Source of the DNA: JAUIAI01 sp049680625
GTDB lineage: Bacteria; Pseudomonadota; Gammaproteobacteria; Burkholderiales; Burkholderiaceae_E
Direction: 5' to 3'
DNA: 64,000 nucleotides
Assembly: GCA_049680625.1 (NCBI GenBank)
Contig: JBAUID010000172.1
Coordinates: forward strand, 3,472 to 67,471
This document shows, piece after piece, positions 9,601-17,688 of this stretch. Both the position numbers and the translations under genes were made by a program. The notes below the pieces were generated by a model. It saw nothing but the letters and a program-made list of their open reading frames with translations. It was not told the DNA's origin and searched no databases. Each line of letters opens with the position of its first letter. The first letter of the stretch is position 1.

Positions 9601-9964
9601 GGCCTTGATTCGTCCACATCTCGAACGTTTTCAAGTACAAAAGGCAGAGGTTCTACATGAATACCCCAGTGGCCGTCTAGCCCGGGCCAGTGGCCTGGTT
9701 ACTCACCGTCAGCGTCCGGCAACGGCAAAAGGCGTGGTCTTCGTGACACTCGAGGACGAAACAGGCCAGATCAATATTATCGTGTGGCCAAAAACGATTG
9801 AACAATATCGCCAGGCAGTGCTCGGCTCACAGCTAATGACTGTCTACGGAGTCTGGCAGCGTGACGATGATACCGGTCAGGTACAGCACCTGGTGGCGCG
9901 CCGGGTTGAAGACCACACCCATTTACTGGGCAACCTGACAACCCGCTCGCGTGACTTCCGCTAA
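6632..9964 (+). CDS. dnaE2: Error-prone DNA polymerase III alpha subunit (DnaE2/ImuC)
   Basis: An 1,110-residue C-family polymerase. It starts with a PHP domain (YAELHCVSNFSFLRGASHPEEL), as in other DnaE2 proteins. The polymerase core has PDIDVDF (residues 414-420) and KVDVLAL (Asp566), giving the acidic triad. A helix-hairpin-helix region (LNRIRGLSEAGARQLIERR) and a C-terminal OB domain follow. The length and N-terminus fit DnaE2 rather than the replicative DnaE (about 1,160). DnaE2 makes damage-induced mutations with ImuA and ImuB, but neither is next to it here and the gene stands alone behind its own LexA box. No strong ribosome binding site is visible before the ATG. Confidence 0.95.
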   Translation: MTPYAELHCVSNFSFLRGASHPEELVQRASSLGYGALAITDECTLAGVVRAHLQARTVDMPLLIGAEFSLQDLWPGSLLSGANDAAIKSGPRGLNNQPIRCLQRPEHNPRLVMLATNRNGYGNLSELITRARMRAPKGSYRLQRDDFDTTEDCIALLIPPVGIAVHSELMHDCISQLNFFRERFNSHGAHLWLATELLTHGDDAALLDTLRTIGKRTGVRLVASGDVHYHVRSRKSLHDTLTAIDLNTPLHQCGFALAPNAEQHLRHRLRLAQRYPIDLLEETLEVAAQCNFSLDELRYEYPEEIVPPEHSPGSWLRHLTYAGAPGRYPAGMPAQVEAQIEHELSLIADLRYEAYFLTVADIVRFARDRGILCQGRGSAANSAVCYCLGITEVDPARMSVLFERFISKERNEPPDIDVDFEHQRREEVMQYIYNKYGRDRAALTATVVSYRPRSALRDVGKALGVDQQRLDRMARSHQWWDGKEMKAEKLAEAGFDPQSTVVQHWVSMVNTLMGFPRHLSQHTGGFVIARDKLTRLVPVENAAMANRNVIEWDKDDLDALGLLKVDVLALGMLSAIRRALDLITKRRTPPGVHETPPFLIQHIPAEDAATYDMICKADTVGVFQIESRAQMSMLPRLRPRCFYDLVIQVAIVRPGPIQGGMVHPFLKRRQGLEPVEYPRDEIKPALERTLGIPIFQEQVMQVAILAAGFTPGEADQLRRAMAAWKRKGGLGKFQDKVINGMLERGYSVEFAERIFKQIEGFGEYGFPESHAASFALLVYVSCWIKQHEPAAFLTAMLNSQPLGFYAPAQLSRDAREHGVQIRPADVLISQYECTLEETPGFDYVAMHDQVDRRPQPAVRLGLNRIRGLSEAGARQLIERRTTRCRERDIQIPEHGEPLSEFAFDSVEDLARTCALNTKDLQSLASANALHNLAGHRANAHWEVAGIEPMPALLADTVFDEAPTVLKPPPESDSIVADYRSLGISMGRHPMALIRPHLERFQVQKAEVLHEYPSGRLARASGLVTHRQRPATAKGVVFVTLEDETGQINIIVWPKTIEQYRQAVLGSQLMTVYGVWQRDDDTGQVQHLVARRVEDHTHLLGNLTTRSRDFR

Positions 9965-9992
9965 CAACTCAACCAAAGCTCTGCAACCGCAA

Positions 9993-11690
9993 CTACCGTA
10001 ATGCCGTCACCGACTCGGCATCCGTCACCACTTTGTACTTCGGATCTTCGTAAAAGTTCACCTCAATGACGGCAGCTGCATTGGCCAGCAATACCCGGCA
10101 GTCATCCGACAAATGCCTAAGGTGAACCTTCTTACCCACCCGCGCATAACGCTCGGTAATCTTATTCAGCGCCTCGATGGCGGACATATCCGCAACCCGG
10201 CTTTCTTCGAAGTCGATCACCACGTGTTCCGGGTCATCGCGCACCGTGAACTTCTCTGCGAAATTGGCAGTTGATCCGAAAAACAACGGGCCGTAAATTT
10301 CGTAATGTTTCCATCCGTTTTCATCAACGTATTTTCGGGCGCGAATTCGCACGGCGCTGTCCCAGGCAAAAACCAAGGCAGAGATAATCACCCCAACCAC
10401 AACGGCAATCGCCAGGTTATGCAGCACCGCTGTCACCAGGGTAACCAAGACCATAACCAGGATGTCTGAGTTTGGCATGCGGTGCAAAATTTTCAGGCTG
10501 GTCCACTCGAAAGTACCAATTGCCACCATGATCATGACCCCGGTTAAAGCAGCCATCGGCAACTTCTCGATTAGTGGAGCACCGAACATAATAAAGACCA
10601 GCAACATCAGCGACGCAAAAATCCCAGACAGCCGCGCCCTTGCGCCCGAAGAAATATTAATCAGACTCTGGCCAATCATCGCGCATCCGCCCATGCCGGA
10701 AAAGAATCCAGACAAAACATTCGCCGTTCCCTGGGCAACACACTCCCGGTTGCTGTGACCCCGGGTTTCGGTTATCTCATCAATAATGTTCAAGGTGAGT
10801 AAGCTCTCAATCAAGCCAACGCAGGCAACAATAAACGCATAGGGCAAGATCATAAAAAATGTGTCCAGGGTAAGCGGCACTGATGGAATATGGAACGGCG
10901 GAAAACTTCCCTGAATCGATGTGATGTCGCCAACTGTTTTTGTATCCAGGCCCAGGACGGTTACCAAACCAAAAACCGTGAGAATCGCAGCGAGTGACGC
11001 CGGTACTGCTTTTGTCAGTCGCGGCAGTCCCCATATCACCAGCATGGCAAGTAAGACCAGGCCACCAAATTTCATCAGTTCGGCATCAGCGAGCCAGCCG
11101 CCGTCAGGCGCTTTGAACTGATCAATCTGGCTCATGAAAATAATAATTGCCAGGCCATTAACAAAACCGAATATCACCGGATGTGGTACCAGGCGAACAA
11201 TTTTCCCCAGGCGCAGCAAACCCGCAACTACCTGCAAAATGCCGGCCAACACCACGGTTGCAAAGACATACTCAACACCGTGTTCAATTGCCAGCGACGC
11301 AATAACTACTGCAATGGCACCAGTCGCCCCGGATATCATCCCAGGCCGACCACCAAGCACGCTGGTAACCAGGCCAATCACAAAGGCGGCATACAAACCA
11401 GTCAGTGGTGATAAGCCCGCGATCAACGCAAACGCCACCGCTTCTGGAACAAGTGCCAGCGCAACGGTTAGTCCGGACAATAATTCGGTGCGGTAATTCT
11501 TGGCCTGCACCAGGGAAAATAAATTCAGGTATGCGGTTTTGATAGGGAAACTCGGGTCAACAGGAGGGGTAAGCGCTGCCAGGGCAGATCTTGGTATTTT
11601 TTTTGCGACTGGTTTTAGCAACTCAATACTGCAACTGATTGCTGGTGCGAAGGCGGGATAGGGGCGTACCAGCGCGCAAGGCCTTATCAA
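9993..11690 (-). CDS. SulP family inorganic anion transporter with STAS domain
   Basis: A membrane transporter of up to 565 residues. Homology starts near residue 60 with AKNYRTELLSGLTVALALVPEAVAFA, the conserved first segment of SulP proteins. About ten further hydrophobic segments follow, then a cytoplasmic STAS domain near the end (HVVIDFEESRVADMSAIEAL). SulP proteins carry sulfate, bicarbonate or other anions with sodium or protons; the substrate cannot be assigned here. The start is unclear because no ATG lies before the first membrane segment. The TTG at 11690 gives the longest form, and a TTG, CTG or GTG nearer the homology start is just as possible. Confidence 0.85.
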   Translation of the reverse strand: MIRPCALVRPYPAFAPAISCSIELLKPVAKKIPRSALAALTPPVDPSFPIKTAYLNLFSLVQAKNYRTELLSGLTVALALVPEAVAFALIAGLSPLTGLYAAFVIGLVTSVLGGRPGMISGATGAIAVVIASLAIEHGVEYVFATVVLAGILQVVAGLLRLGKIVRLVPHPVIFGFVNGLAIIIFMSQIDQFKAPDGGWLADAELMKFGGLVLLAMLVIWGLPRLTKAVPASLAAILTVFGLVTVLGLDTKTVGDITSIQGSFPPFHIPSVPLTLDTFFMILPYAFIVACVGLIESLLTLNIIDEITETRGHSNRECVAQGTANVLSGFFSGMGGCAMIGQSLINISSGARARLSGIFASLMLLVFIMFGAPLIEKLPMAALTGVMIMVAIGTFEWTSLKILHRMPNSDILVMVLVTLVTAVLHNLAIAVVVGVIISALVFAWDSAVRIRARKYVDENGWKHYEIYGPLFFGSTANFAEKFTVRDDPEHVVIDFEESRVADMSAIEALNKITERYARVGKKVHLRHLSDDCRVLLANAAAVIEVNFYEDPKYKVVTDAESVTALR

Positions 11691-11853
11691 TGCTTCGGGA
11701 AGCTACTGGACACTTCGGATGTCCTGAGCGTTGCGTCAGTCGACCCTTATTATTGCCGACCCGCCAGTTCCTGTCGACCACAGTTCCCTCTTACCGACAC
11801 CAATCAGCCGATAAACGGGTGGGCAACGGTCTGACGGTCAACGATACGGGATG

Positions 11854-12306
11854 CTAAGGCTTTGGCTCCCCGCGCATCATGATCAGGCTGGCCTTACCTT
11901 GTTGGGCGGCCTCCCCGTTCTGGTTCACGACGCTTAACGACATCTCAACCGTACCGCGATCGGGATGACGGCTGCTCGGCCGCACTGCCAGCACACGGGC
12001 GTCGACATGAACCGTATCACCGGCCCGCAGCGGCGCGTCAAACGTCCACTCAATACGCCGTAACGCAAGGACAGTGCCATCAATAACATTCAAGCGGCTA
12101 AGGAGGCCAAAAGCCATACCCACCATGAGCGGTCCGTGCGCAATTCGGCCGCCAAACGCGGTGGCTGACGCAAAGACCTCATCGGTATGCACGGGGTTGA
12201 AGTCGCCAGTCAGACCGGCAAAATTACCGATGTCAGTCTCGGTAAGGGTTCGTGCCGGGGTGAGGTAGGTGTCACCCACGGCAAACTGCTCAAAAAAATA
12301 GCCCAT
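11854..12306 (-). CDS. MaoC-like (R)-specific enoyl-CoA hydratase
   Basis: A 150-residue single hot-dog domain. LTGDFNPVHTDEVFA contains the hydratase-2 motif with the catalytic Asp and His, followed by FGGRIAHGPLMVGMAFGLLS. Such enzymes hydrate enoyl-CoA to (R)-3-hydroxyacyl-CoA in polyhydroxyalkanoate or fatty acid metabolism, or act on other acyl-CoAs. The ATG at 12306 follows a GAAAGGG ribosome binding site; a longer frame to 12336 is less likely. It is transcribed divergently from znuC with about 105 bp between, and no metabolic partner lies beside it. Confidence 0.85.
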   Translation of the reverse strand: MGYFFEQFAVGDTYLTPARTLTETDIGNFAGLTGDFNPVHTDEVFASATAFGGRIAHGPLMVGMAFGLLSRLNVIDGTVLALRRIEWTFDAPLRAGDTVHVDARVLAVRPSSRHPDRGTVEMSLSVVNQNGEAAQQGKASLIMMRGEPKP

Positions 12307-12411
12307 CGTTTCTGCCCTTTCGGGGCCTGGCCCCATTTGGTTTAACGGGTCGTAATCCGTAGTCCCGCGACGGCTATACTAATCAATGTTCGAATCCCCG
12401 GCGACGCCCCA

Positions 12412-13284
12412 TTGACCATTAGCCCCCATTCTCTTGTCTCCCTGGCAGGCGCCGGCCTGGAACGGGACGGTCGCTGGTTAGTCCGTGGGGTCAGTCTTAA
12501 CATTGACCCCGGTGAAATTGTCACACTGATCGGCCCGAACGGCTCCGGTAAGTCGACAACGGCAAAAATGGCCCTCGGTATTGTCACTCCCGATGAAGGC
12601 CAGGCACACCGCCGGCCCCGGCTGCGAGTCGGCTACGTGCCACAAAAGCTATCGCTGGACTGGACAATGCCGTTGTCTGTCGAACGGTTCATGGGCTTAA
12701 CCCAGAAACTGGGGCCCACTGAACTGGCCACGGCGATGGCACGCACCGACATTACCCATCTGAAACATAGCGACGTTCGTGATTTATCGGGTGGGGAATT
12801 TCAACGCACACTGCTGGCACGCGCCATTGCCCGTAAACCCGACTTACTGGTTTTGGATGAACCGGTTCAGGGGGTCGACTTTGCGGGTGAAGGCGCCCTT
12901 TATGAATTGATTTCGACAATCAGAGACGAATTAGGCTGCGGCATTCTGTTAATTTCGCATGATTTACACGTGGTGATGGCTGCCACCGACAGAGTGATCT
13001 GTTTGAATGGACATGTCTGCTGCCAGGGCACGCCCAGCACGGTCGCCAACAACCCGGAGTACCTGCGTTTGTTCGGCGACCGGGCAGCCGCCAGCCTGGC
13101 CGTATACCAGCATCATCACGACCATACCCACCTGCCCGATGGGCGGGTCCAGCATGCTGATGGCTCTGTCACTGACCATTGCCATCCCACCGACGGCCAT
13201 CATGTGCACGGCCACGACAATCAAAACAGACACGAAAGCCACAGCGGTCACAACCCCCAAGACCATCTGCCCCCCAGTGTTTGA
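12412..13284 (+). CDS. znuC: Zinc ABC transporter ATP-binding protein with His-rich tail
   Basis: A 290-residue ABC ATPase with Walker A GPNGSGKST, signature LSGGEFQR, Walker B LLVLDEP and an H-loop (ISHDLHVV), in the ZnuC/metal-importer branch. The last 60 residues form a long histidine-rich tail (HHHDHTH and further His/Asp pairs), common in zinc ABC systems and likely to bind metal. The first in-frame ATG lies inside the Walker A region, so translation must begin at a rare codon; the TTG at 12412 is the best choice. The gene overlaps znuB by 8 bp. No znuA, zur or clear Zur box is seen here. Confidence 0.88.
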   Translation: MTISPHSLVSLAGAGLERDGRWLVRGVSLNIDPGEIVTLIGPNGSGKSTTAKMALGIVTPDEGQAHRRPRLRVGYVPQKLSLDWTMPLSVERFMGLTQKLGPTELATAMARTDITHLKHSDVRDLSGGEFQRTLLARAIARKPDLLVLDEPVQGVDFAGEGALYELISTIRDELGCGILLISHDLHVVMAATDRVICLNGHVCCQGTPSTVANNPEYLRLFGDRAAASLAVYQHHHDHTHLPDGRVQHADGSVTDHCHPTDGHHVHGHDNQNRHESHSGHNPQDHLPPSV

Positions 13285-14056
13285 CGACTTCTTTATACGC
13301 GCCTTGCTCGCGGGCATCGGGGTTGCCATCATAGCTGGTCCGCTGGGTTGTTTTATCGTCTGGCGTCGTATGGCCTACTACGGCGACACCTTATCGCACT
13401 CCGCATTGCTTGGAGTGGCGCTGGCCCTGCTGCTAAATATCAACATCACTTTTGCCGTCTTTGCCGTGGCACTACTCGCGTCACTCAGTTTGCTCGCCTT
13501 GCAAAAACGTGGCGAGATGTCGGCTGACTCTTTGCTCGGGTTACTTTCCCACACTGCCCTGGCCCTCGGCCTGGTCGTCCTGGCAATGCTCAGTTCCATT
13601 CAGATCGACCTGATGGGTTTTTTATTCGGCGATATACTTGCAGTTTCAAGCCGCGACCTGCTGATAATTTACGGCGGCGGTTTGCTCGTTCTGGTTGTAC
13701 TCGGATTAATCTGGCAAAGACTTTTTGCCGCCACAATCAACAAAGAACTCGCTCAGGCCGAAGGCATGCAACCGGACACAGTCAACCTCGTGTTCATGTT
13801 GTTAATGGCCGTTGTCATTGCCATTGCCATGAAAGTTGTTGGTGTTTTGTTGATCACCGCCCTTCTGATAATCCCCGCCGCTACGGCACGCCGCTTCGCT
13901 TCCAGTCCAGAACAAATGGCTTTCTTCGCCTCACTTGTCGGTATGGTTTCGGTGGTTATTGGCTTGTTCAGCTCGCTCACCTGGGACACGCCGTCCGGCC
14001 CGAGTATTGTTGTCGCGGCATCGCTGCTTTTTGTATTAAGCCTCACGCGACGCTAG
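13277..14056 (+). CDS. znuB: Zinc ABC transporter permease
   Basis: A 259-residue ABC-3 family permease with about eight hydrophobic segments, starting MFDDFFIRALLAG from the GTG at 13277. The frame is open further upstream, but only as an overlap with znuC, and homology begins at this GTG. The RMAYYGDTLSHSALLG segment is the conserved cytoplasmic loop that contacts the ATPase. With ZnuC it should import Zn2+ (Mn2+ is possible), but a periplasmic binding protein must be supplied from elsewhere. The 8-bp overlap with znuC indicates coupled translation. Confidence 0.9.
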   Translation: MFDDFFIRALLAGIGVAIIAGPLGCFIVWRRMAYYGDTLSHSALLGVALALLLNINITFAVFAVALLASLSLLALQKRGEMSADSLLGLLSHTALALGLVVLAMLSSIQIDLMGFLFGDILAVSSRDLLIIYGGGLLVLVVLGLIWQRLFAATINKELAQAEGMQPDTVNLVFMLLMAVVIAIAMKVVGVLLITALLIIPAATARRFASSPEQMAFFASLVGMVSVVIGLFSSLTWDTPSGPSIVVAASLLFVLSLTRR

Positions 14057-14189
14057 CAAGAAGCTGGCAATGCCGGGCAGCCACTTTCGAATTGGATAAA
14101 CCACCCACCCGATGGTAAATTTGGCACAAGTTCAATTCAGCGCTTGTGCGGCATTCTGATACATAAAAACCGCTCGGCCCCAGACCACC

Positions 14190-15224
14190 ATGGATGAATT
14201 AGTAGCGGGTATCCGCTATGAATCAGTCAGCCAATGGCTAAAGCAGGCAATTCCTGGTTTGGCATTACCGCTAAGCTTCGAGCTGATTGCCGGGGGCCAT
14301 TCGAATCTCACTTTTCGATTTAATGATGCCAATGGCAGCAGTTTTGTACTGCGCCGGCCACCACTGGGGCACGTTCTGCAAAGCGCCCATGACATGGCAC
14401 GTGAATATCGAATTGTTTCTTCCCTGTCCAAATCCGGAGTGCCGGTCGCTCCTGCCCTGGCCATATGCACCGATGAAGGTATTAATGATGCGCCGTTCTA
14501 CGTAATGCAATTTGTTCCCGGCGCCGTCCTGCATAACGCACAGGCAGCGCATGCTTATCCACTCAGTCTTCGCCCGCAACTGGGTGAGCGGGTAATTGAG
14601 GTCCTGGCGACGTTGCATCAGGTCGACCTTGACTCGGTTGGCCTGGCTGACCTTGGGCGACACGAAGCCTACCTGAGCCGTCAACTGAGCCGCTGGCACC
14701 GCCAATGGGAACAAAGCCAAACCCACGACGTACCCGAGATGCAGACATGCGTGCGCCTGTTAACAGAAAACATGCCACCGCAATTGGGCACAGGTATCGT
14801 GCACGGTGACTACAGGCTGGGCAATATGATTGTCGGTCATGAAAACGAGATTGCGCAAATTAAAGCCGTACTCGACTGGGAACTGTGCACGCTTGGTGAC
14901 CCACTGGCAGACCTTGGCTACTTGTTAAACCAGTGGCCCCAACCCGGCGAGCCGGACGCCCAGGTCGCGCCATCCGGCGCCGGCGGTTTTACCGACCGAC
15001 GTGCCCTGTGTGACCACTACGAAAAACTTACCGGACGTAATCTCGACGGCATCAACTATTACCGGGCATTTTCCTGGTGGCGGCTTGCCGCTATTGGTCA
15101 GGGTGTCTATAAGCGCTATCTGGAGGGCGCTATGGGCTCAGGACGCTCAGTTGATCTCAACTCGATGAAACACGCCGTTGCCAAACGGGCGCAGACTGCC
15201 CTCGAATTACTCGGAAAAAGATAA
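14190..15224 (+). CDS. Aminoglycoside-phosphotransferase-like kinase (ACAD10/11 type)
   Basis: A 344-residue APH-fold protein. It has a nucleotide-binding lobe with SNLTFRF and FVLRRPPLGHVL, the catalytic loop IVHGDYRLGNM, and the metal motif VLDWELCTLGDPLADLGYLL. The PPLGHVLQSAHDMAREYR segment is typical of the branch found beside acyl-CoA dehydrogenases (ACAD10/ACAD11, FadE36-like), not of antibiotic resistance enzymes. Members of that branch phosphorylate 4-hydroxyacyl-CoA or similar substrates during 4-hydroxy acid breakdown. No dehydrogenase is adjacent here. The gene stands alone between znuB and the convergent pirin gene. Confidence 0.85.
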   Translation: MDELVAGIRYESVSQWLKQAIPGLALPLSFELIAGGHSNLTFRFNDANGSSFVLRRPPLGHVLQSAHDMAREYRIVSSLSKSGVPVAPALAICTDEGINDAPFYVMQFVPGAVLHNAQAAHAYPLSLRPQLGERVIEVLATLHQVDLDSVGLADLGRHEAYLSRQLSRWHRQWEQSQTHDVPEMQTCVRLLTENMPPQLGTGIVHGDYRLGNMIVGHENEIAQIKAVLDWELCTLGDPLADLGYLLNQWPQPGEPDAQVAPSGAGGFTDRRALCDHYEKLTGRNLDGINYYRAFSWWRLAAIGQGVYKRYLEGAMGSGRSVDLNSMKHAVAKRAQTALELLGKR

Positions 15225-15266
15225 GCCGCCACCCGGGTAAAGAGTTTCGAGTTCAAAGGCCGGCAT

Positions 15267-16145
15267 TTAAAACCCCAGTGTTCCGGCGCGCATGTCTTGA
15301 ACAGCCTGCATCAGTTCTTCGTGGGTATTCATCACAAACGGACCATACTGGGCAATTGGTTCATTAAGTGGTCGGCCCGCTACTACGATCGCATGACTAC
15401 CAGGCTGGCCGGCGAGCGTCAGCTGGTCACCATCACTCAAGACGGCCAGCCGGGAGACCGGTATATCTTGTGTGTTTTCTCCGGCAACTACAGCCATGCC
15501 ATCTTGGATCGCATAAACGAAACTGTTGTGTCCCCGGGGGATTTTTATTGTTATGCGCCCCTGGCGGGGAAAATTCAGATCAATAAATAGTGGTTCAGTA
15601 TCCGCCCGGACCACAGCGCCGTCATAGGAAACAACATCTGCGCCATCTGCTGAAGACAATGCCACACGGCCGGCAATCAACTTAAGGTCAACGCCTTCAG
15701 GCGTTGTTACGCGCGGAATGTCTGCGTCGTTTAGATCTGAATACGCCGGTTCCAACATTTTATTTTTAGCGGGCAAATTCAGCCACAACTGAAAGCCTTC
15801 CAGTCGGCCGTCAATCTGCTCCGGCATTTCCGAATGCAGTATTCCACGCCCCGCCGTCATCCACTGCACGCTACCCGGGGCTAGTAAGCCTTCATTGCCA
15901 CGACTGTCGCGATGCCGCATATTACCGGCCAACATGTAGGTAACCGTTTCGAAACCCCGATGTGGGTGCTCAGGGAAACCGGCAATATAGTCATCCGGGT
16001 TATCGGTTGCAAATGAATCCAGCATGAGAAACGGGTCCAGCCGGCGCTGAAGATCCTGGGTAAGCAGGCGAGTCAGGCGTACGCCGGCACCATCGCTGGT
16101 CGCCTGCCCGCGGATCAGTTGTTCAATTTGTCGTGCTTGTTGCAT
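15267..16145 (-). CDS. Pirin family protein
   Basis: A 292-residue bicupin. The N-terminal cupin has FPEHPHRGFETVTYML and RGILHSEMP, which provide the metal ligands His60, His62, His104 and Glu106. The C-terminal cupin is less conserved. Bacterial pirins are iron proteins with quercetinase or regulatory roles; the biological role is rarely known. A GGGGCGGG sequence just upstream of the ATG can serve as ribosome binding site. It precedes nothing obviously related and converges with the kinase gene. Confidence 0.88.
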   Translation of the reverse strand: MQQARQIEQLIRGQATSDGAGVRLTRLLTQDLQRRLDPFLMLDSFATDNPDDYIAGFPEHPHRGFETVTYMLAGNMRHRDSRGNEGLLAPGSVQWMTAGRGILHSEMPEQIDGRLEGFQLWLNLPAKNKMLEPAYSDLNDADIPRVTTPEGVDLKLIAGRVALSSADGADVVSYDGAVVRADTEPLFIDLNFPRQGRITIKIPRGHNSFVYAIQDGMAVVAGENTQDIPVSRLAVLSDGDQLTLAGQPGSHAIVVAGRPLNEPIAQYGPFVMNTHEELMQAVQDMRAGTLGF

Positions 16146-16184
16146 TACCCGCCCCTGACAATCGCAAAATTCAGTTTCCCCGAA

Positions 16185-17405
16185 TCATGCCAACTTTTCG
16201 AGACCCAGGGCCAGATCAGCCTTAATATCAATCGGGCTTTCCAGGCCAACCGCAATACGAATCAAACCTTCACTCAACCCAGCTGCCCTGCGAACCTCCG
16301 GATCCACCCGACCATGAGTCGTACTGGCTGGGTGAGTCACCGTGGTTTTGACATCTCCCAGGTTCGCAGTGATTGACAACAATTTGCAGGCATTCACAAC
16401 CTGCCAGGCATTTGCCCTGAGTTGTTCATCCGAATCGCCGATCACTTCAAAACTTAACATCGCCCCACCACTGACCTGCTGGCTCGACGCTAACTGATGC
16501 TGGGGATGGCTGACGAGACCGGGATACCAAACCCGGCTTACCGTTGGGACCGTTTGCAACCAGTGCGCAATTTCCAACGCGTTGGCCGAATGCTGGCGCA
16601 TCCGTACCAACAAGGTTTCCATTCCTTTTAGTGCAACCCAGGCATTAAACGGTGCCATTACGGCCCCGCTGGTCCGCATGAAGGGCACGAGTTTTTCAGT
16701 CACCAGTTCAGCCGAGCCAGCAACAGCACCGCCCATGATTCGTCCCTGGCCATCAAGATATTTGGTTGCCGAATGGATTACCAGGTCGGCACCGAGCGAC
16801 AACGGCCGTTGAATCGCCGGTGAACAAAAACAATTATCAACAACTAAGTGCGCGTCACGGCTGTGAGCCAACTCAGCCAGTGCGCGGATGTCTCCGATCT
16901 GTGTCAGCGGATTCGACGGCGTTTCGAGATACAGCAGGCGCGTATTGGGTTGAATTGCCGCAGCCCAGGCATCGTTGTCCGCCAGGGGCACAAACGTCGA
17001 TTCGATTCCAAAACGTTTGAGAATGCCAAACAGCTGGACCGTGGCGCCGAACAATTCGCGCGCGGCAACTATGTGATCACCGGCTGAACACAAACCCATG
17101 AAAGTTGCCATGATGGCAGACATGCCGGATGCACTCGCCAGGCAGGCCTGCGCGCCTTCCATTGCCGCGAGTCGGTTCTGGAACATGGCTACAGACGGAT
17201 TGCCAGCGCGGCTGTACATAAAGCCCGGGTCTTCATTGGCAAAGCGTGCCGCTGCCTGGGCGGCATCATCAAAAACAAAACTCGAGGTCGCAAAAATCGC
17301 CTCGCCGTGCTCTTGGTATTGAGTGCGCGGTAAACCCGTTCGGATTGCGAGGGTTTCCGGTTGCCATTGGTGCTGCGGCTCGGCAGCAGTGCCCGGCTTA
17401 GTCAT
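16185..17405 (-). CDS. metZ: O-succinylhomoserine sulfhydrylase
   Basis: A 406-residue PLP enzyme of the Cys/Met metabolism family. It has YSRAGNPSVAMFQNRLAAMEGA, the aspartate-containing VVDNCFCSP, and HSATKYLDGQGRIMGGAV with the PLP-binding lysine. The sequence and its position beside purF are typical of MetZ, which makes homocysteine directly from O-succinylhomoserine and sulfide. Cystathionine gamma-synthase is the alternative, but the purF-metZ order favours MetZ. A minus-strand terminator stands between purF and this gene, so metZ probably has its own promoter or depends on read-through. Confidence 0.9.
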   Translation of the reverse strand: MTKPGTAAEPQHQWQPETLAIRTGLPRTQYQEHGEAIFATSSFVFDDAAQAAARFANEDPGFMYSRAGNPSVAMFQNRLAAMEGAQACLASASGMSAIMATFMGLCSAGDHIVAARELFGATVQLFGILKRFGIESTFVPLADNDAWAAAIQPNTRLLYLETPSNPLTQIGDIRALAELAHSRDAHLVVDNCFCSPAIQRPLSLGADLVIHSATKYLDGQGRIMGGAVAGSAELVTEKLVPFMRTSGAVMAPFNAWVALKGMETLLVRMRQHSANALEIAHWLQTVPTVSRVWYPGLVSHPQHQLASSQQVSGGAMLSFEVIGDSDEQLRANAWQVVNACKLLSITANLGDVKTTVTHPASTTHGRVDPEVRRAAGLSEGLIRIAVGLESPIDIKADLALGLEKLA

Positions 17406-17434
17406 AGATGCTCCATTGCCGGATGAACCGGCAT

Positions 17435-17460
17435 AAAAAAACCCGCTGATGTCAGCGGGC
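17435..17460 (-). terminator. Rho-independent terminator between purF and metZ
   Basis: Read on the minus strand, CCCGCTGA-CA-TCAGCGGG forms an 8-bp perfect stem followed directly by a run of seven T. It lies about 230 bp after the purF stop and 30 bp before the metZ start. It could end purF-operon transcription or act as an attenuator in the metZ leader. Confidence 0.8.
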
Positions 17461-17688
17461 TATTCAGGGCTCAATCGCGGCAACCGGACCGCACTGCCGA
17501 AGACTCTTAGAGTCTTTCACAAATTCTACTAAAGCCAGCGGTTGACACCACGGGCAACAATAGTGGCAGGCGTCCCTTTTAGCCGAACTTATTGAGCGCC
17601 CGCAAGCAAGGACAAATCAGCGCTGAGCACTGAGTATACGTCAGTCTGTTTCCATTGCAAGCACGAGCCGTCAACAATCCCGGCGGGG
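17461..17688. other. purF-metZ intergenic region
   Basis: No gene is seen. It holds a short palindrome AAGACTC-TTA-GAGTCTT (17500-17516) without a T-tract on either strand. It may be part of a metZ leader with the terminator at 17435-17460, but no known riboswitch class was recognised. Confidence 0.4.

Noticed and set aside
13007..13276. 90-codon extension of znuB into znuC
   Set aside because: It is an overlap in a second frame with His/Thr-rich random composition; homology begins at the GTG at 13277.
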